This document shows positions 42,719-51,997 of a stretch of DNA of 64,000 nucleotides, in pieces. The position numbers were made by a program, and so were the translations under genes. Below the pieces are notes generated by a model that was not told where the DNA came from, ran no database searches, and saw only the letters and a list, made by a program, of their open reading frames with translations. The stretch's first letter is position 1; every line of letters starts with the position of its first letter. Source of the stretch: Microbacterium terrae (GTDB lineage Bacteria; Actinomycetota; Actinomycetes; Actinomycetales; Microbacteriaceae); the NCBI RefSeq assembly GCF_017831975.1, contig NZ_JAFDSS010000001.1, forward strand, positions 434,001 through 498,000. The letters run 5' to 3'.

Positions 42719-43930
42719 TTGACCGAGACGCTCCCCACCGTTCGACAGGCTCAGCAGCCGGGCGACGCGAAGCCGGGACTTCGCATCGCCATGATCGGCC
42801 ACGGCTTCATGGGCGCCGCACATTCCCAGGGCTGGCGAGTCGCCCCCCGATTCTTCGACCTTCCGCTGCACCCCGAGATGGCGGTGCTGGTGGGGCGCAC
42901 CGGCGCCGACGCCTCGGCGGCCGCGTGGGGCTGGGGCGAGGCAGCGACCGACTGGCGCGAGGTGATCGCGCGCGACGACATCGACGTCATCGACATCGTC
43001 ACCCCCGGCGACACCCACGCAGAGATCGCCGTCGCGGCGCTCGCCGCGGGCAAGCACGTGCTCTGCGAGAAGCCGCTCGCGAACACCGTCGCCGAGGCTG
43101 AGGCGATGGATGCGGCGGCGACGGATGCCGCGGCACGCGGCGTGCGCTCGATGGTCGGGTTCACCTACCGACGAGTGCCGGCGACGACCTTCGCCCGCGA
43201 CCTCGTGGCGCAGGGGCGCATCGGCGAGATCCGCCAGGTGCGTGCGGAGTATCTGCAGGACTGGCTGACGGACGCGGAGTCGCCGCTCACCTGGCGCCTC
43301 GACAAGGAGCTCGCCGGCTCCGGCGCCCTCGGCGACATCGGCGCACACGCCATCGACCTCACCGAGTACATCACCGGTCAGAAGGTCACCACTGTCTCCG
43401 GCATCATCGAGACCCTCGTCGCCGAGCGCCCCGTGCTCGGCGAGGGATCGGGGCTGTCGGGCACCGCGGGCACGACCCGCGGCCCCGTCACCGTCGATGA
43501 CCTGGCGCTGTTCACCGGCCGCCTCGAGTCGGGCGCACTCGCCTCGTTCGAGGCCACCCGGTTCCGCACCGGGCGGAAGAATGCGCTGCGCATCGAGATC
43601 TCGGGGTCGAAGGGCGCGATCGCGTTCGACCTGGAACGCCTCAACGAGCTGGAGTTCTACGACGCGACCCTGCCCGAGACGCAGCTCGGCTTCCAGCGCA
43701 TCCTCGTCACCGAGCACGACCACCCGTACCTCGCCCCCTGGTGGCCCACCGGTCATATGCTCGGCTACGAACACGGCTTCTCGCACCAGGTCGTCGACTT
43801 CGTCACCGCGATCGCCGACGGCACCCAGCCTCGCCCGTCGTTCGCAGACGGGCTCCATGTACAGCGCGTGCTCGACGCGGTCGAGCGCTCGTCGAACGCG
43901 GGAAGCGCCTGGACGCCGACCGGCTCATGA
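42719..43930 (+). CDS. Gfo/Idh/MocA-family sugar dehydrogenase
   Basis: A 403-residue oxidoreductase with a TTG start at 42719 (AGAGGAGAG upstream). It has the Rossmann motif [17 protein letters not shown], the EKP motif in LCEKPLANT near residue 117, and the substrate-domain [13 protein letters not shown] with the conserved histidine. NAD(P)-linked oxidation of the imported sugar, perhaps to a keto-sugar that the next enzyme isomerises or cleaves, is the likely role. It is third in the import-catabolism order. Confidence 0.9.
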   Translation: MTETLPTVRQAQQPGDAKPGLRIAMIGHGFMGAAHSQGWRVAPRFFDLPLHPEMAVLVGRTGADASAAAWGWGEAATDWREVIARDDIDVIDIVTPGDTHAEIAVAALAAGKHVLCEKPLANTVAEAEAMDAAATDAAARGVRSMVGFTYRRVPATTFARDLVAQGRIGEIRQVRAEYLQDWLTDAESPLTWRLDKELAGSGALGDIGAHAIDLTEYITGQKVTTVSGIIETLVAERPVLGEGSGLSGTAGTTRGPVTVDDLALFTGRLESGALASFEATRFRTGRKNALRIEISGSKGAIAFDLERLNELEFYDATLPETQLGFQRILVTEHDHPYLAPWWPTGHMLGYEHGFSHQVVDFVTAIADGTQPRPSFADGLHVQRVLDAVERSSNAGSAWTPTGS

Positions 43931-43970
43931 ACGCAGCCGCCTCACTCCAGACCCGAAGGAAGGATCCGCA

Positions 43971-44972
43971 ATGACGCGACCGATCACCCTGTTCACCGGC
44001 CAGTGGGCCGATCTGCCATTCGAGGAGGTGGCGCGTCTCGCGGGGGAGTGGGGCTTCGATGGTCTCGAGATCGCGTGCTGGGGCGACCACATCGACGTGT
44101 CGCGGTGGGATGACGCAGAATACGTGCAGTCTCGCCGAGACATCCTGGAGCGCAACGGGCTGCAGGTATGGACGATCGCGAACCACCTCGCGGGTCAGGC
44201 GGTGTGCGACGATCCGATCGATCAGCGCCATCGCGACATCCTCAGCGATCGGGTGTGGGGCGACGGCGACCCGGAGGGGGTTCGGCAGCGTGCCGCCGAC
44301 GAGCTGAAGGACACCGCCCGGTTCGCGGCGAAGCTGGGCGTGAAGACGGTGACCGGCTTCACCGGCTCGTCGATCTGGAAGTACGTCGCGATGTTCCCGC
44401 CCGCGACCGATGAGATGGTCGCCGCCGGCTACCAGGACTTCACCGACCGGTGGAACCCGATCCTCGACGTGTTCGAAGAGGTCGGTGTGCGGTTCGCCCT
44501 CGAGGTGCACCCGTCCGAGATCGCATACGACTACTGGACCGCCCGGGCCGCCCTCGAGGCGATCGGCCGGCCCGGGGTGTTCGGGTTCAACTTCGACCCG
44601 TCGCACTTCATCTGGCAGCAGCTCGACCCGGTGGCGTTCGTGCTCGACTATGCCGACCACATCTTCCACGTGCACGTGAAGGAGTCGATCACCCATCTCG
44701 ACGGGAGAAACGGCGTGCTCGGCTCGCACCTGCCGTGGGCCGACCCGCGGCGCGGGTGGACGTTCGTGTCCACGGGGCACGGGGCAGTGCAGTGGAACCC
44801 GCTGTTCCGGGCGCTCAACGCGATCGGCTACGACGGGCCCACGAGTGTGGAGTGGGAGGACGCCGGGATGGACCGCCTCGTCGGTGCGCCCGAGGCGCTC
44901 GCGTTCGTGCGCAAGCTCGCACAGATCACCCCGCCGCACGCGGCATTCGACGCAGCCTTCAGCAGCCGCTGA
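43971..44972 (+). CDS. Sugar phosphate isomerase/epimerase-like TIM-barrel protein
   Basis: A 333-residue AP-endonuclease-2/IolE-type TIM barrel. Metal ligands can be placed in [10 protein letters not shown] (Glu-X-His), [16 protein letters not shown] and [10 protein letters not shown]. Such proteins isomerise, epimerise or dehydrate sugars or inosose derivatives. AAGGAAGG precedes ATG 43971, 40 bp after the dehydrogenase. With the CUT2 importer and Gfo/Idh enzyme it makes a complete uptake and early catabolic route; the sugar cannot be named. Confidence 0.88.
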   Translation: MTRPITLFTGQWADLPFEEVARLAGEWGFDGLEIACWGDHIDVSRWDDAEYVQSRRDILERNGLQVWTIANHLAGQAVCDDPIDQRHRDILSDRVWGDGDPEGVRQRAADELKDTARFAAKLGVKTVTGFTGSSIWKYVAMFPPATDEMVAAGYQDFTDRWNPILDVFEEVGVRFALEVHPSEIAYDYWTARAALEAIGRPGVFGFNFDPSHFIWQQLDPVAFVLDYADHIFHVHVKESITHLDGRNGVLGSHLPWADPRRGWTFVSTGHGAVQWNPLFRALNAIGYDGPTSVEWEDAGMDRLVGAPEALAFVRKLAQITPPHAAFDAAFSSR

Positions 44973-44980
44973 CGGCCGCA

Positions 44981-45015
44981 CGTTGCGGGATGCCGACCAC
45001 CGGCATCCCGCAACG
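44981..45015 (+). terminator. Terminator of the sugar operon
   Basis: A perfect 15-bp inverted repeat, CGTTGCGGGATGCCG with loop ACCAC, 8 bp after the isomerase stop and without a T run. The GGGATGCCG core resembles short repeats common in this genus. Confidence 0.8.
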
Positions 45016-45054
45016 CGTCCGCATGCCGTGCACGCGCGGGGATAGGGTTTTCGC

Positions 45055-45870
45055 ATGACGACTCCTCCGGGCTGGTACGACGACGGACACGGCGCGATGC
45101 GATGGTGGGACGGCGCGCAGTGGACGGAGCACGTCGCCACACCCGAGCCCGCCGCGGCTGAGGCGTCGGCCGACCCCGCCGATCCGGCCGCCGCGCTCGG
45201 GCTGCCTCCTGAGCTCCAGCCCGACCTCGACCCCGCGAACGCGCTCGCCGTCGGAACCCCGCCGCCCTCCGGCATCCCGAACTACCCGGGCTACGCCCCG
45301 ACGGGGTATGCAGGCGAGGGTGCGTTCGTGGCCGCGACCGAGCCGAAGAAATCCAAGCTGTGGATCGTGTGGGTCGTCGTCGGCGTGGTGCTGCTGGGGA
45401 TCGTCATCGCAGCGGCCGTGCTGATCCCGCTCCTCATCCTCGGCGCCACGACGTCGAGCAGCGGCGGCTCCGCCCCGCCGAGCGTCGAAGAGGTGAGCCC
45501 GGGTTCGGCGGAGGAGTCGGCTGCCGTCGATGCCGTCGACCTGTACGACGAAGCCTGGCAGAACGGCGACTGCGACCTGCTCGCCGAGGCCACCACCGAT
45601 TCGTTCCTGGCCGCCAGCGGCTGGGAGGAGTGCACGACCTTCGAGTCGCAGGCGCAGACGTTCATGGGCGCGGTCGACGAGTACGAGGTGACGGTGACTG
45701 CGATCCTGGGCGGCGACACGTCGATCGACGTGACCACCAGCGAGACCTACGTCAGCCTGTACGACGAGGACGGGAACACCCTCGACTCGCCGCAGCCGTA
45801 CGAGGAGGTATACACCTACACCGTCGTCGCCGACGAGGACGGCACCTGGGCGATCGACGAGATCCAGTGA
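45055..45870 (+). CDS. DUF2510 membrane-anchored protein
   Basis: A 271-residue protein: DUF2510 motif at the N-terminus (GWYDDGHGAMRWWDGAQWTE), a proline/alanine linker, one membrane helix around residues 102-130 (IVWVVVGVVLLGIVIAAAVL), then an extracytoplasmic domain of the lumazine/NTF2-like type (DCDLLAEATTDSFLAASGW). Role unknown; many DUF2510 proteins are surface anchored. TAGGGT lies eleven bases before the ATG and no ribosome site is seen, so it is probably leaderless. The stop overlaps the next gene (GTGA). Confidence 0.8.
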   Translation: MTTPPGWYDDGHGAMRWWDGAQWTEHVATPEPAAAEASADPADPAAALGLPPELQPDLDPANALAVGTPPPSGIPNYPGYAPTGYAGEGAFVAATEPKKSKLWIVWVVVGVVLLGIVIAAAVLIPLLILGATTSSSGGSAPPSVEEVSPGSAEESAAVDAVDLYDEAWQNGDCDLLAEATTDSFLAASGWEECTTFESQAQTFMGAVDEYEVTVTAILGGDTSIDVTTSETYVSLYDEDGNTLDSPQPYEEVYTYTVVADEDGTWAIDEIQ

Positions 45871-46661
45871 CCGAGGCTGTGGCACCCGCGCGCGGCGCGA
45901 AGTTCGTCCTCACCTGTCTTGCCGTCGGTCTCGCCGCGGGGCTCCTCTCGGGCCTGTTCGGCGTCGGCGGCGGCACCGTCATCGTGCCGCTGCTGGTGAT
46001 GATCCTCCGGTTCGACCAGAGACTCGCAGCCGGCACCTCGCTCGCGGCGATCGTTCCGACAGCGACCGTCGGCGTCATCTCGTACGCCGTGCACGGCTCG
46101 GTCGCCTGGATCCCGGCGCTCCTCCTCGCGGCCGGCGCCGTCGTCGGGGCGCAGATCGGCACCTGGCTGCTCGCGCGGCTCTCGCAGAGCGCGCTGCGAT
46201 GGGGGTTCGTCGCGTTCCTCGCCGCCGTCATCGTGAGCCTGTTCCTCGTGATCCCCTCACGCGAGGCGGAGCTGGTCCTGACTGTCTGGAGCGGGATCGC
46301 GCTCGTCGCGCTCGGCGTGGCGACGGGGACCGTCGCAGGCCTCGTCGGCGTCGGCGGCGGCATCATCGTCGTGCCGGCGCTCATGGTGCTCTTCGGCACG
46401 AGCGATCTGGTGGCCAAGGGCACGTCGCTGCTCATGATGATCCCGACCGCGGTCTCGGGCACGATCGGCAACATCCGCCGCGGCAACGTCGATCTGCTCG
46501 TCGCCGTCCTCGTCGGCGGCGCGGCGTGCACGACCACCGCCCTCGGTGCGTGGATCGCGACGCTCCTCGACCCGTTCGTGGCGAACATGCTCTTCGCCGC
46601 ATTCCTCGTCGTCATCGCGGTGCAGATGGGCATGCGCGCCTACAAAGGACGCAAGCGCTGA
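45867..46661 (+). CDS. TauE/SafE-family sulfite/sulfonate or anion transporter
   Basis: A 264-residue TauE/SafE protein with two copies of the family repeat, LLSGLFGVGGGTVIVPLL and GLVGVGGGIIVVPALM, and about eight membrane helices. These export or import small organic anions such as sulfite, sulfoacetate or taurine-derived compounds; substrate not predictable. GTG 45867 overlaps the DUF2510 stop, coupling the two. Confidence 0.9.
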   Translation: MTEAVAPARGAKFVLTCLAVGLAAGLLSGLFGVGGGTVIVPLLVMILRFDQRLAAGTSLAAIVPTATVGVISYAVHGSVAWIPALLLAAGAVVGAQIGTWLLARLSQSALRWGFVAFLAAVIVSLFLVIPSREAELVLTVWSGIALVALGVATGTVAGLVGVGGGIIVVPALMVLFGTSDLVAKGTSLLMMIPTAVSGTIGNIRRGNVDLLVAVLVGGAACTTTALGAWIATLLDPFVANMLFAAFLVVIAVQMGMRAYKGRKR

Positions 46662-46722
46662 TCTCGGCGCTGCCGGCCCGGCGCATGGCCGGCCCGGAAT
46701 GCCCCCTCGGTAGGATGGTCCG

Positions 46723-47169
46723 ATGCCAGTGAACCCCGAGCTCGTCGGTCGCGCCTTCGCGCCGACGGCACCGTACCTCGTGGGTCGTGAGAAGGTGCGC
46801 GAGTTCGCGCGCGCCGTTCTCGCCGACGACCCGCAGCACCACGATCCCGCCGCAGCGCAGGCGCTCGGCTACAGCGACGTCGTCGCGCCGCCGACGTTCG
46901 CGATGGTCGTGCAGGACTTCACACTGCAGCAGCTGCTCGCCGCGCCCGACGCCGGCATCGTGCTCTCGCGCGTCATCCACGCTGAGCAGAAGTTCCGCTA
47001 CTCGCGGCCGATCGTCGCAGGCGACGAGCTCACCGGCCAGCTCACCGTCGCCGGCATCCGCACCCTTGGCGGCAACGCCATGGTCACGTGCGACGCCGAA
47101 GTGACCGACGCGACGGGCGCGCATGTCGTGACGGCGACCTCGGTGCTCCTGGTCGGAGACGACGCATGA
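46723..47169 (+). CDS. MaoC-type dehydratase, FAS1-like N-terminal domain protein (HadA/HadC-like)
   Basis: A 148-residue hotdog-fold protein (GRAFAPTAPYLVGREKVREF, VVAPPTFAMVVQD) of the FAS1-like dehydratase group. In actinobacteria such non-catalytic-type subunits pair with a MaoC partner to form (R)-3-hydroxyacyl-ACP dehydratase, as HadA/HadC do with HadB in mycobacteria. The partner gene follows with an ATGA overlap. No ribosome site is strong; leaderless start possible (TAGGAT 10 bases upstream). Confidence 0.85.
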   Translation: MPVNPELVGRAFAPTAPYLVGREKVREFARAVLADDPQHHDPAAAQALGYSDVVAPPTFAMVVQDFTLQQLLAAPDAGIVLSRVIHAEQKFRYSRPIVAGDELTGQLTVAGIRTLGGNAMVTCDAEVTDATGAHVVTATSVLLVGDDA

Positions 47170-47579
47170 TCGCCGTGGCAGAGCTCACCGTCGGCGAGGT
47201 CGTCGCCGAGCGCTCCGTGCACCTGACGCGTGAGTCGCTCGTGCGCTACGCGGGAGCATCCGGCGATTTCAACCCCATCCACTACCGCGACGACGTCGCA
47301 TCGTCGGTGGGCCTCCCGGGCGTCCTCGCCCACGGCATGCTCACGATGGGGCTCGCGGTCGAGACGATCGTGCCGTGGCTCGGAGACGCAGGGCGGATTG
47401 TCGAGTACGGCGCCCGCTTCACCCGGCCTGTCGTGGTCGATCCCGAGACCGGCGCCGATGTCACCGTCGTCGCGAAGGTCGGGGCCGTCGACGAGGGTAC
47501 CGCTCGCATCGATCTGACGGTCACGCACGCCGACACGACCGTGCTCGGCAAGGCGCAGGTGCGCATCCGGGTCGCCTAG
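47166..47579 (+). CDS. MaoC-family dehydratase (HadB-like)
   Basis: A 137-residue catalytic hotdog dehydratase: the hydratase-2 motif is visible as YAGASGDFNPIHYRDDVA, with the active Asp and His, and GVLAHGMLTMGLAVETI. It should dehydrate 3-hydroxyacyl-ACP or -CoA in fatty acid elongation as a heterodimer with the product of the preceding overlapping gene. It ends two bases before murB, the usual arrangement in many actinobacteria. Confidence 0.9.
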   Translation: MIAVAELTVGEVVAERSVHLTRESLVRYAGASGDFNPIHYRDDVASSVGLPGVLAHGMLTMGLAVETIVPWLGDAGRIVEYGARFTRPVVVDPETGADVTVVAKVGAVDEGTARIDLTVTHADTTVLGKAQVRIRVA

Positions 47580-47581
47580 CC

Positions 47582-48718
47582 ATGCCCGAGGTCGTTCCTC
47601 TTCCCCTTGCCGAGCTCACCACCCTGCGCACCGGCGGTGCGCCCGAGCGGATGATCGACGCCGCCACCCGCGACGAGCTCGTCGACGCGCTCCGCGATGT
47701 CTGGCAGTCGGGCGATCCCTGGTTCGTCCTCGGCGGCGGGTCGAACCTGTTCGTCGGCGACGAGCCGTTCGACGGCACGGTGGTGCGCATCCTCACGAAC
47801 GGGATCGAACGGATGCCGTCGCCGCGTCCTGGGCGCACGCTGCTGCGCGTCGAGGCCGGTCACGACTGGGACGCCCTGGTGGCGTACGCGGTGGAGCACG
47901 GACTCGCGGGCATCGAGGCGATGTCGGGGATCCCCGGAACCGTCGGCGCGGCGCCGGTGCAGAACATCGGCGCGTACGGTCAGGAGATCGTGCAGACCCT
48001 CGTCGAGGTCGACCTCGTCGACGAGTCGACCGGTGAGGTCGCGACGGTTCCGGCGGCGGAGCTGGGCCTCGGCTTCCGCACGTCGGTGCTCAAGCACCAC
48101 TACGGCTCGGTTCCCGAGCGGCGCGCGGTGATCCTGTCGGTGACCCTCGAGCTGCTCGAGACCGGGGGAGAGCCGCGCCCGATCGGCGGCGACCAGCTGC
48201 GCGCCGCCCTCGGGCTGGCACCCGACGACGCGGTGACCGTCGCGTGGATCCGCGAGCACGTGCTCTCCACCCGCCGCAGCAAGGGCATGGTGCTCGACCC
48301 CGACGACCCCGACACCGCCAGCGCGGGGTCCTTCTTCCAGAACGCGGTCGTCTCGGCCGCTTTCGCCCGCACCCTTCCCGATGCGTGCCCCCGCTGGCCG
48401 GTGGCGCCCGATGTCGATCACCTGCTCGTGATCCCGCTCGAGTCGTTCGACGGCTATGTCGCGCCGACGCCCACGAGTGTTCCCGACGTGAAGGTGAGCG
48501 CCGCCTGGCTGATCGAGCACTCGGGGCTGCGCAAGGGCTTCCGCTTCCCGCGGTCGCGCGCCGGGCTGTCGACGAAGCACGCGCTCGCCCTGACGAACCG
48601 GGGGTCGGCCACGGCGGCCGAGCTCGCCGAGCTCGCCCGCTACATCCAGGGGCGCGTGCAGTCCGAGTTCGGCCTCATCCTGCAGCCCGAGCCGGTGCTC
48701 GTCGGCGTCGAGCTCTAG
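47582..48718 (+). CDS. murB: UDP-N-acetylmuramate dehydrogenase
   Basis: A 378-residue MurB, which reduces UDP-GlcNAc-enolpyruvate to UDP-MurNAc in peptidoglycan synthesis. FAD-binding motifs TLRTGGAPERMIDA and VLGGGSNLFVGDE are at the N-terminus, GIPGTVGAAPVQNIGAYGQE in the middle, and the catalytic serine region SAGSFFQNAVVS near residue 240. The C-terminal half contains the long insertion and LIEHSGLRKGFR of the type I enzyme. Starts at 47582, two bases after the MaoC stop, so the three genes form one unit. Confidence 0.95.
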   Translation: MPEVVPLPLAELTTLRTGGAPERMIDAATRDELVDALRDVWQSGDPWFVLGGGSNLFVGDEPFDGTVVRILTNGIERMPSPRPGRTLLRVEAGHDWDALVAYAVEHGLAGIEAMSGIPGTVGAAPVQNIGAYGQEIVQTLVEVDLVDESTGEVATVPAAELGLGFRTSVLKHHYGSVPERRAVILSVTLELLETGGEPRPIGGDQLRAALGLAPDDAVTVAWIREHVLSTRRSKGMVLDPDDPDTASAGSFFQNAVVSAAFARTLPDACPRWPVAPDVDHLLVIPLESFDGYVAPTPTSVPDVKVSAAWLIEHSGLRKGFRFPRSRAGLSTKHALALTNRGSATAAELAELARYIQGRVQSEFGLILQPEPVLVGVEL

Positions 48719-48843
48719 CAGCCTTCCTCGCCGGCATCCGCGTCGTTCGCGACGCCGGTGTGGTTCGCGAGTGTCTCGCGCTGGTCGGGCCGCAGGTTCG
48801 CGATGGAACCGGCCAGCTCGGTCAACAGGCTGTGCAGGGACAT
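48715..48843 (-). CDS. 42-residue hypothetical protein
   Basis: A short minus-strand frame (MSLHSLLTELAGS to GEEGC) with an excellent AAGGAGG six bases before its ATG at 48843. Its stop codon overlaps the murB stop by two bases (convergent). It lies 60 bp downstream of the sigma factor gene on the same strand and could be a third member of that operon. An N-terminal amphipathic helix is likely. No family recognised. Confidence 0.5.
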   Translation of the reverse strand: MSLHSLLTELAGSIANLRPDQRETLANHTGVANDADAGEEGC

Positions 48844-48903
48844 GTCGTCCTCCTTCGATCATCTGCACAGTCGACGAACGAGCGAGGGCGGAATCGACAG
48901 TTC

Positions 48904-50172
48904 TCAGCCGGATGCGCCGAGTTCGCGCAGCCGGCGGAGCAGGAAGCGCCGTTCCGGCGCGGTCGGAGCGAGGTCGAGCGCGGCGCGATAGCGCTCGGCA
49001 GCCGCCGTCTCGTCGCCGGAGCGACGCAGCAGATCGGCCTGCGCGGCGGGCAGCAGGTGGTGTCCGGCGAGCGACCCGTCGGCGTCGAGCCGGTCGAGCG
49101 CCGCGAGCCCCGCGGCGGTGCCGTCGCGGAAGCCGATCGCGATCGCCCGGCTCAGCTGCACCATCGGCGAGGCGGTGAACGTCGCGAGCTCGTCGTACAG
49201 CTCGACGATCCGGCCCCAGTCGGTCGCCGCCGCGGAGGGCGCGGTGGCGTGCTCGGCGGCGAGCAGCGCCTGCACGCGATAGGCCCCGTGCACGACGGCC
49301 GGCGCGCGCAGCAGCAGCACCGCCTCCTCGACCGCGCTCCGATCCCAGACCGCGCGATCCTGCTCCTCGAGGGGGATGAGGTCGCCCGACGCGTCGGTGC
49401 GCGCATCCCGCCGCGAATCCTGCAGCAGCATGAGTGCGAGCAGCGCACGGGCTTCGCCGGCGAAATCGCCCGGCACGATCTCGAGCACGAGCCTCGTGAG
49501 GCGGATCGCCTCGGCGGCGAGGTCGCGGCGGACGATGTCGTCGCCCGACGAGGCGGCGTAGCCCTCCGAGAAGACCAGATACAGCACCGACAGCACGCCG
49601 TCGAGCCGGCCTGGCAGCTCGTCGATCGCCGGCACCCGATAGGGGATGCCGGCGTGCGCGATCCTTCGCTTCGCGCGCACGATCCGCTGCGCCATCGTGG
49701 CCTCGGGCACGAGGAACGCGCGCGCGATCTCGGGTGTCGACAGCCCCGCCACCGTCCGGAGCGTGAGGGCGACCCGCGCGGGCATCTCCAGGGCCGGATG
49801 CGCGCACGTGAAGATCAGGCGGAGCCGGTCGTCGGCGTCCTCCTCCCAGGGGCGGAGAGCCAGTTCGGCGGCATCCGGGGCGAACGACTCGCCGTCCCGC
49901 TCGCGCATCACTCCCACCTCCGTGATCTTGCGGACCTCCGTCGCCCGGCGGCGCAGCCGGTCCATCGCCGCATTGCGGGCGACCGTGGTGAGCCATGCGC
50001 CCGGACTCGACGGCACGCCGTCGGACGGCCATCGCCCGGCCGCCTTCTCGAACGCGTCCTGAGCGCAGTCCTCGGCGAGGGTCCAGTCGCCGGTCACCCG
50101 GATGAGCGTCGCGACGATCCGCGCCCACTCCTCGCGGTGGGCGCGGATCAGCGCGTCGGAGACGGTGCTCAG
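48904..50172 (-). CDS. ECF sigma factor of the ECF42 (SigJ/DUF6596) type
   Basis: About 422 residues: sigma region 2 (IRAHREEWARIVATLIR, LAEDCAQDAFEKAAGRWP), region 4 (LTLRTVAGLSTPEIARAFLV) and the long helical C-terminal extension (LYLVFSEGYAAS) that defines ECF42. Region 2 begins upstream of the first GTG at 50097; the only way to include it is a CTG start at 50172 that overlaps the stop of the YciI-like gene (CTGA). ECF42 factors have no anti-sigma; the extension controls them. Its regulon usually includes the partner YciI/DGPF gene. Confidence 0.88.
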   Translation of the reverse strand: MSTVSDALIRAHREEWARIVATLIRVTGDWTLAEDCAQDAFEKAAGRWPSDGVPSSPGAWLTTVARNAAMDRLRRRATEVRKITEVGVMRERDGESFAPDAAELALRPWEEDADDRLRLIFTCAHPALEMPARVALTLRTVAGLSTPEIARAFLVPEATMAQRIVRAKRRIAHAGIPYRVPAIDELPGRLDGVLSVLYLVFSEGYAASSGDDIVRRDLAAEAIRLTRLVLEIVPGDFAGEARALLALMLLQDSRRDARTDASGDLIPLEEQDRAVWDRSAVEEAVLLLRAPAVVHGAYRVQALLAAEHATAPSAAATDWGRIVELYDELATFTASPMVQLSRAIAIGFRDGTAAGLAALDRLDADGSLAGHHLLPAAQADLLRRSGDETAAAERYRAALDLAPTAPERRFLLRRLRELGASG

Positions 50173-50591
50173 CCGCGGCCGCTCTCGGGCTGCGGCGCCG
50201 CGTCACCGGACGGATGCGCCGGATCGGCGTCACCGTCGAGCGGACGCCCGGCGTCGTCGGTCTCGAGCGGCCAGAACGGGCGTAGCTCCAGCGTGCCGAA
50301 CCTGGCCATCGGATGCTTCGAGGCGACCTCGATCGCCTCGTCGAGGTCGCGGCACTCGAGGATGTCGAACCCCGCGACCCACTCCTTCGCCTCGAGGTAC
50401 GGGCCGTCGGTGACGAGCAGGTTTCCGCCGCGCACCCGCACGGTGGTGGCGTCGGTCGGCGGGCGAAGCCGGTCCCCGGCCACCGACACTCCTCGCTCGA
50501 CCATCTCGTCGACCCAGTGGCCGATCGTGTCCTGCTCGTGGTCGTAGGGCTCCGCCGCCGGGTCGGACACGACGAACATCAGATAGCGCAT
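50169..50591 (-). CDS. YciI/DGPF-domain protein, ECF42 partner
   Basis: A 140-residue YciI-like protein beginning MRYLMFVVSDPAAEP and containing the TDGPYLEAKEWVAGF signature that gives the DGPF family its name. Such genes are the conserved partner and target of ECF42 sigma factors; biochemical role unknown. GGAAAGG precedes ATG 50591. The stop overlaps the proposed CTG start of the sigma gene, so the two are translationally coupled. The last 25 residues are a disordered, proline/aspartate-rich tail. Confidence 0.9.
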   Translation of the reverse strand: MRYLMFVVSDPAAEPYDHEQDTIGHWVDEMVERGVSVAGDRLRPPTDATTVRVRGGNLLVTDGPYLEAKEWVAGFDILECRDLDEAIEVASKHPMARFGTLELRPFWPLETDDAGRPLDGDADPAHPSGDAAPQPESGRG

Positions 50592-50668
50592 GGCTGAATC
50601 CTTTCCTCGATCTTCAGCTTCTGCAATGCCGACGAACGGGGCGTGCCGCAATCGACAGCGCACGAGAA

Positions 50669-50701
50669 ATCGCCCGGACGGAGGATTCCGGTCCGGGCGA
50701 T
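50669..50701 (-). terminator. Terminator after the aminotransferase gene
   Basis: ATCGCCCGGAC pairs perfectly with 50691-50701 around an 11-base loop, 18 bp after the aminotransferase stop on the minus strand. Confidence 0.65.
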
Positions 50702-50718
50702 CTCGCGACGATCGGGCG

Positions 50719-51918
50719 TCAGGAGAACAGTCGCTGCATCCGCTGCACGCCTTCGAGGAGCGCGTCGTCGCCGAGCGCGTACGACAGGCGCAGGTAGCCG
50801 CTCGGACCGAACGCCTCGCCGGGCACGACCGCGACCTCGGCCTTCTCGAGGATGAGGTCGGCGAGCTCCAGCGACGTGGTCGGCGTGACACCGTGCCACT
50901 CGCGGCCGAGGAGGCCGCGCACATCGGGGTACGCGTAGAACGCGCCGAGCGGGTTGGGCACCGCGACGCCGTCGATCTTCGACAGCTCGGCGACGATGAG
51001 CTTGCGACGACGGTCGAACGCCTGCCGCATGTCCTCGACCTCGACCTGGGGCCCCGTGAGCGCGGCGAGGGCCGCGCGCTGGGCGATGTTGTTCACGTTG
51101 GAGCTGAGGTGGGACTGCAGGTTGGCGGCGACCTTGATCGCATCCTTCGGGCCGACCATCCAGCCCACGCGCCAGCCGGTCATGGCATAGGTCTTGGCGA
51201 CGCCGTTGACGAGGATCGTCTGCCCGGCGGCATCCGGAACCGCCTCGACGATCGAGGTGGCGCGCACGCCTTCGTAGACGAGGTTCTGGTAGATCTCGTC
51301 GGAGATGATCCAGATGCCGTGCTCGACCGCCCATTCGCCGATGGCCCGTGTCTCCTCGGCCGTGTACACGGCGCCGGTCGGGTTCGAGGGCGACACGAAC
51401 ACGAGTGCGGTGGTGCGCTCGGTGCGCGCGGCCTCGAGCTGCTCGACGGTGACCTTGTAGTCCTGGTCGGCGCCGGCGAACACCTCGATCGGGATGCCGT
51501 CGGCCAGGGCGATCGCCTCGGGGTAGGTCGTCCAGTACGGCGCCGGCAGGAGCACCTCGTCGCCGGGGTTCACCACGGCCTGGAACGCCTGGTAGACGGA
51601 CTGCTTCCCACCGTTGGTGACGATCACCTGTGACGGGTCGACCTCGAGGCCGGAGTCGCGCAGAGTCTTCGCGGCGATCGCCTCACGCAGCACGGGCAGC
51701 CCCACGGCCGGGGTGTAGCGGAAGTTCGCAGGGTCGCGCAGCGCCTCGGCCGCGGCATCCACGATGTACTGGGGAGTGGCGAAGTCGGGCTCACCCGCGG
51801 CATATGAGATGACGGGGCGGCCGGCGGCCTGGAGGGCCTTGGCCTTCGCGTCGACCTTGAGGGTCGCGGACTCGGCGATGGCGGAGAGCTTGCGTGAGAG
51901 AGGGGCGCGTTCGGTCAC
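50719..51918 (-). CDS. Class I aminotransferase, aspartate aminotransferase type
   Basis: A 399-residue PLP enzyme of the I-gamma aspartate aminotransferase group. [11 protein letters not shown], the [11 protein letters not shown] motif, [12 protein letters not shown], and the PLP-lysine in [15 protein letters not shown] are all visible; the arginine binding the alpha-carboxylate is in LRLSYAL. It transfers amino groups between aspartate or a similar amino acid and 2-oxoglutarate. Starts at GTG 51918, monocistronic. In actinobacteria this enzyme can also serve prephenate or methionine pathways. Confidence 0.93.
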   Translation of the reverse strand: MTERAPLSRKLSAIAESATLKVDAKAKALQAAGRPVISYAAGEPDFATPQYIVDAAAEALRDPANFRYTPAVGLPVLREAIAAKTLRDSGLEVDPSQVIVTNGGKQSVYQAFQAVVNPGDEVLLPAPYWTTYPEAIALADGIPIEVFAGADQDYKVTVEQLEAARTERTTALVFVSPSNPTGAVYTAEETRAIGEWAVEHGIWIISDEIYQNLVYEGVRATSIVEAVPDAAGQTILVNGVAKTYAMTGWRVGWMVGPKDAIKVAANLQSHLSSNVNNIAQRAALAALTGPQVEVEDMRQAFDRRRKLIVAELSKIDGVAVPNPLGAFYAYPDVRGLLGREWHGVTPTTSLELADLILEKAEVAVVPGEAFGPSGYLRLSYALGDDALLEGVQRMQRLFS

Positions 51919-51997
51919 GCCTTCGAGCGTAGTCGGCCGGGCGGTGAAGGTCAGTCCGGATTCCGCCGGGTGACCGACCGATCCGTCTCGCAGGTCG

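Noticed and set aside
44981..45015. REP-type mobile repeat
   Set aside because: Only one copy was noticed in the window and its place after the operon is fully explained by a terminator role.
46672..46700. Terminator after the TauE/SafE gene
   Set aside because: The GGCCCGG segments are direct rather than inverted repeats, so no stable stem forms.
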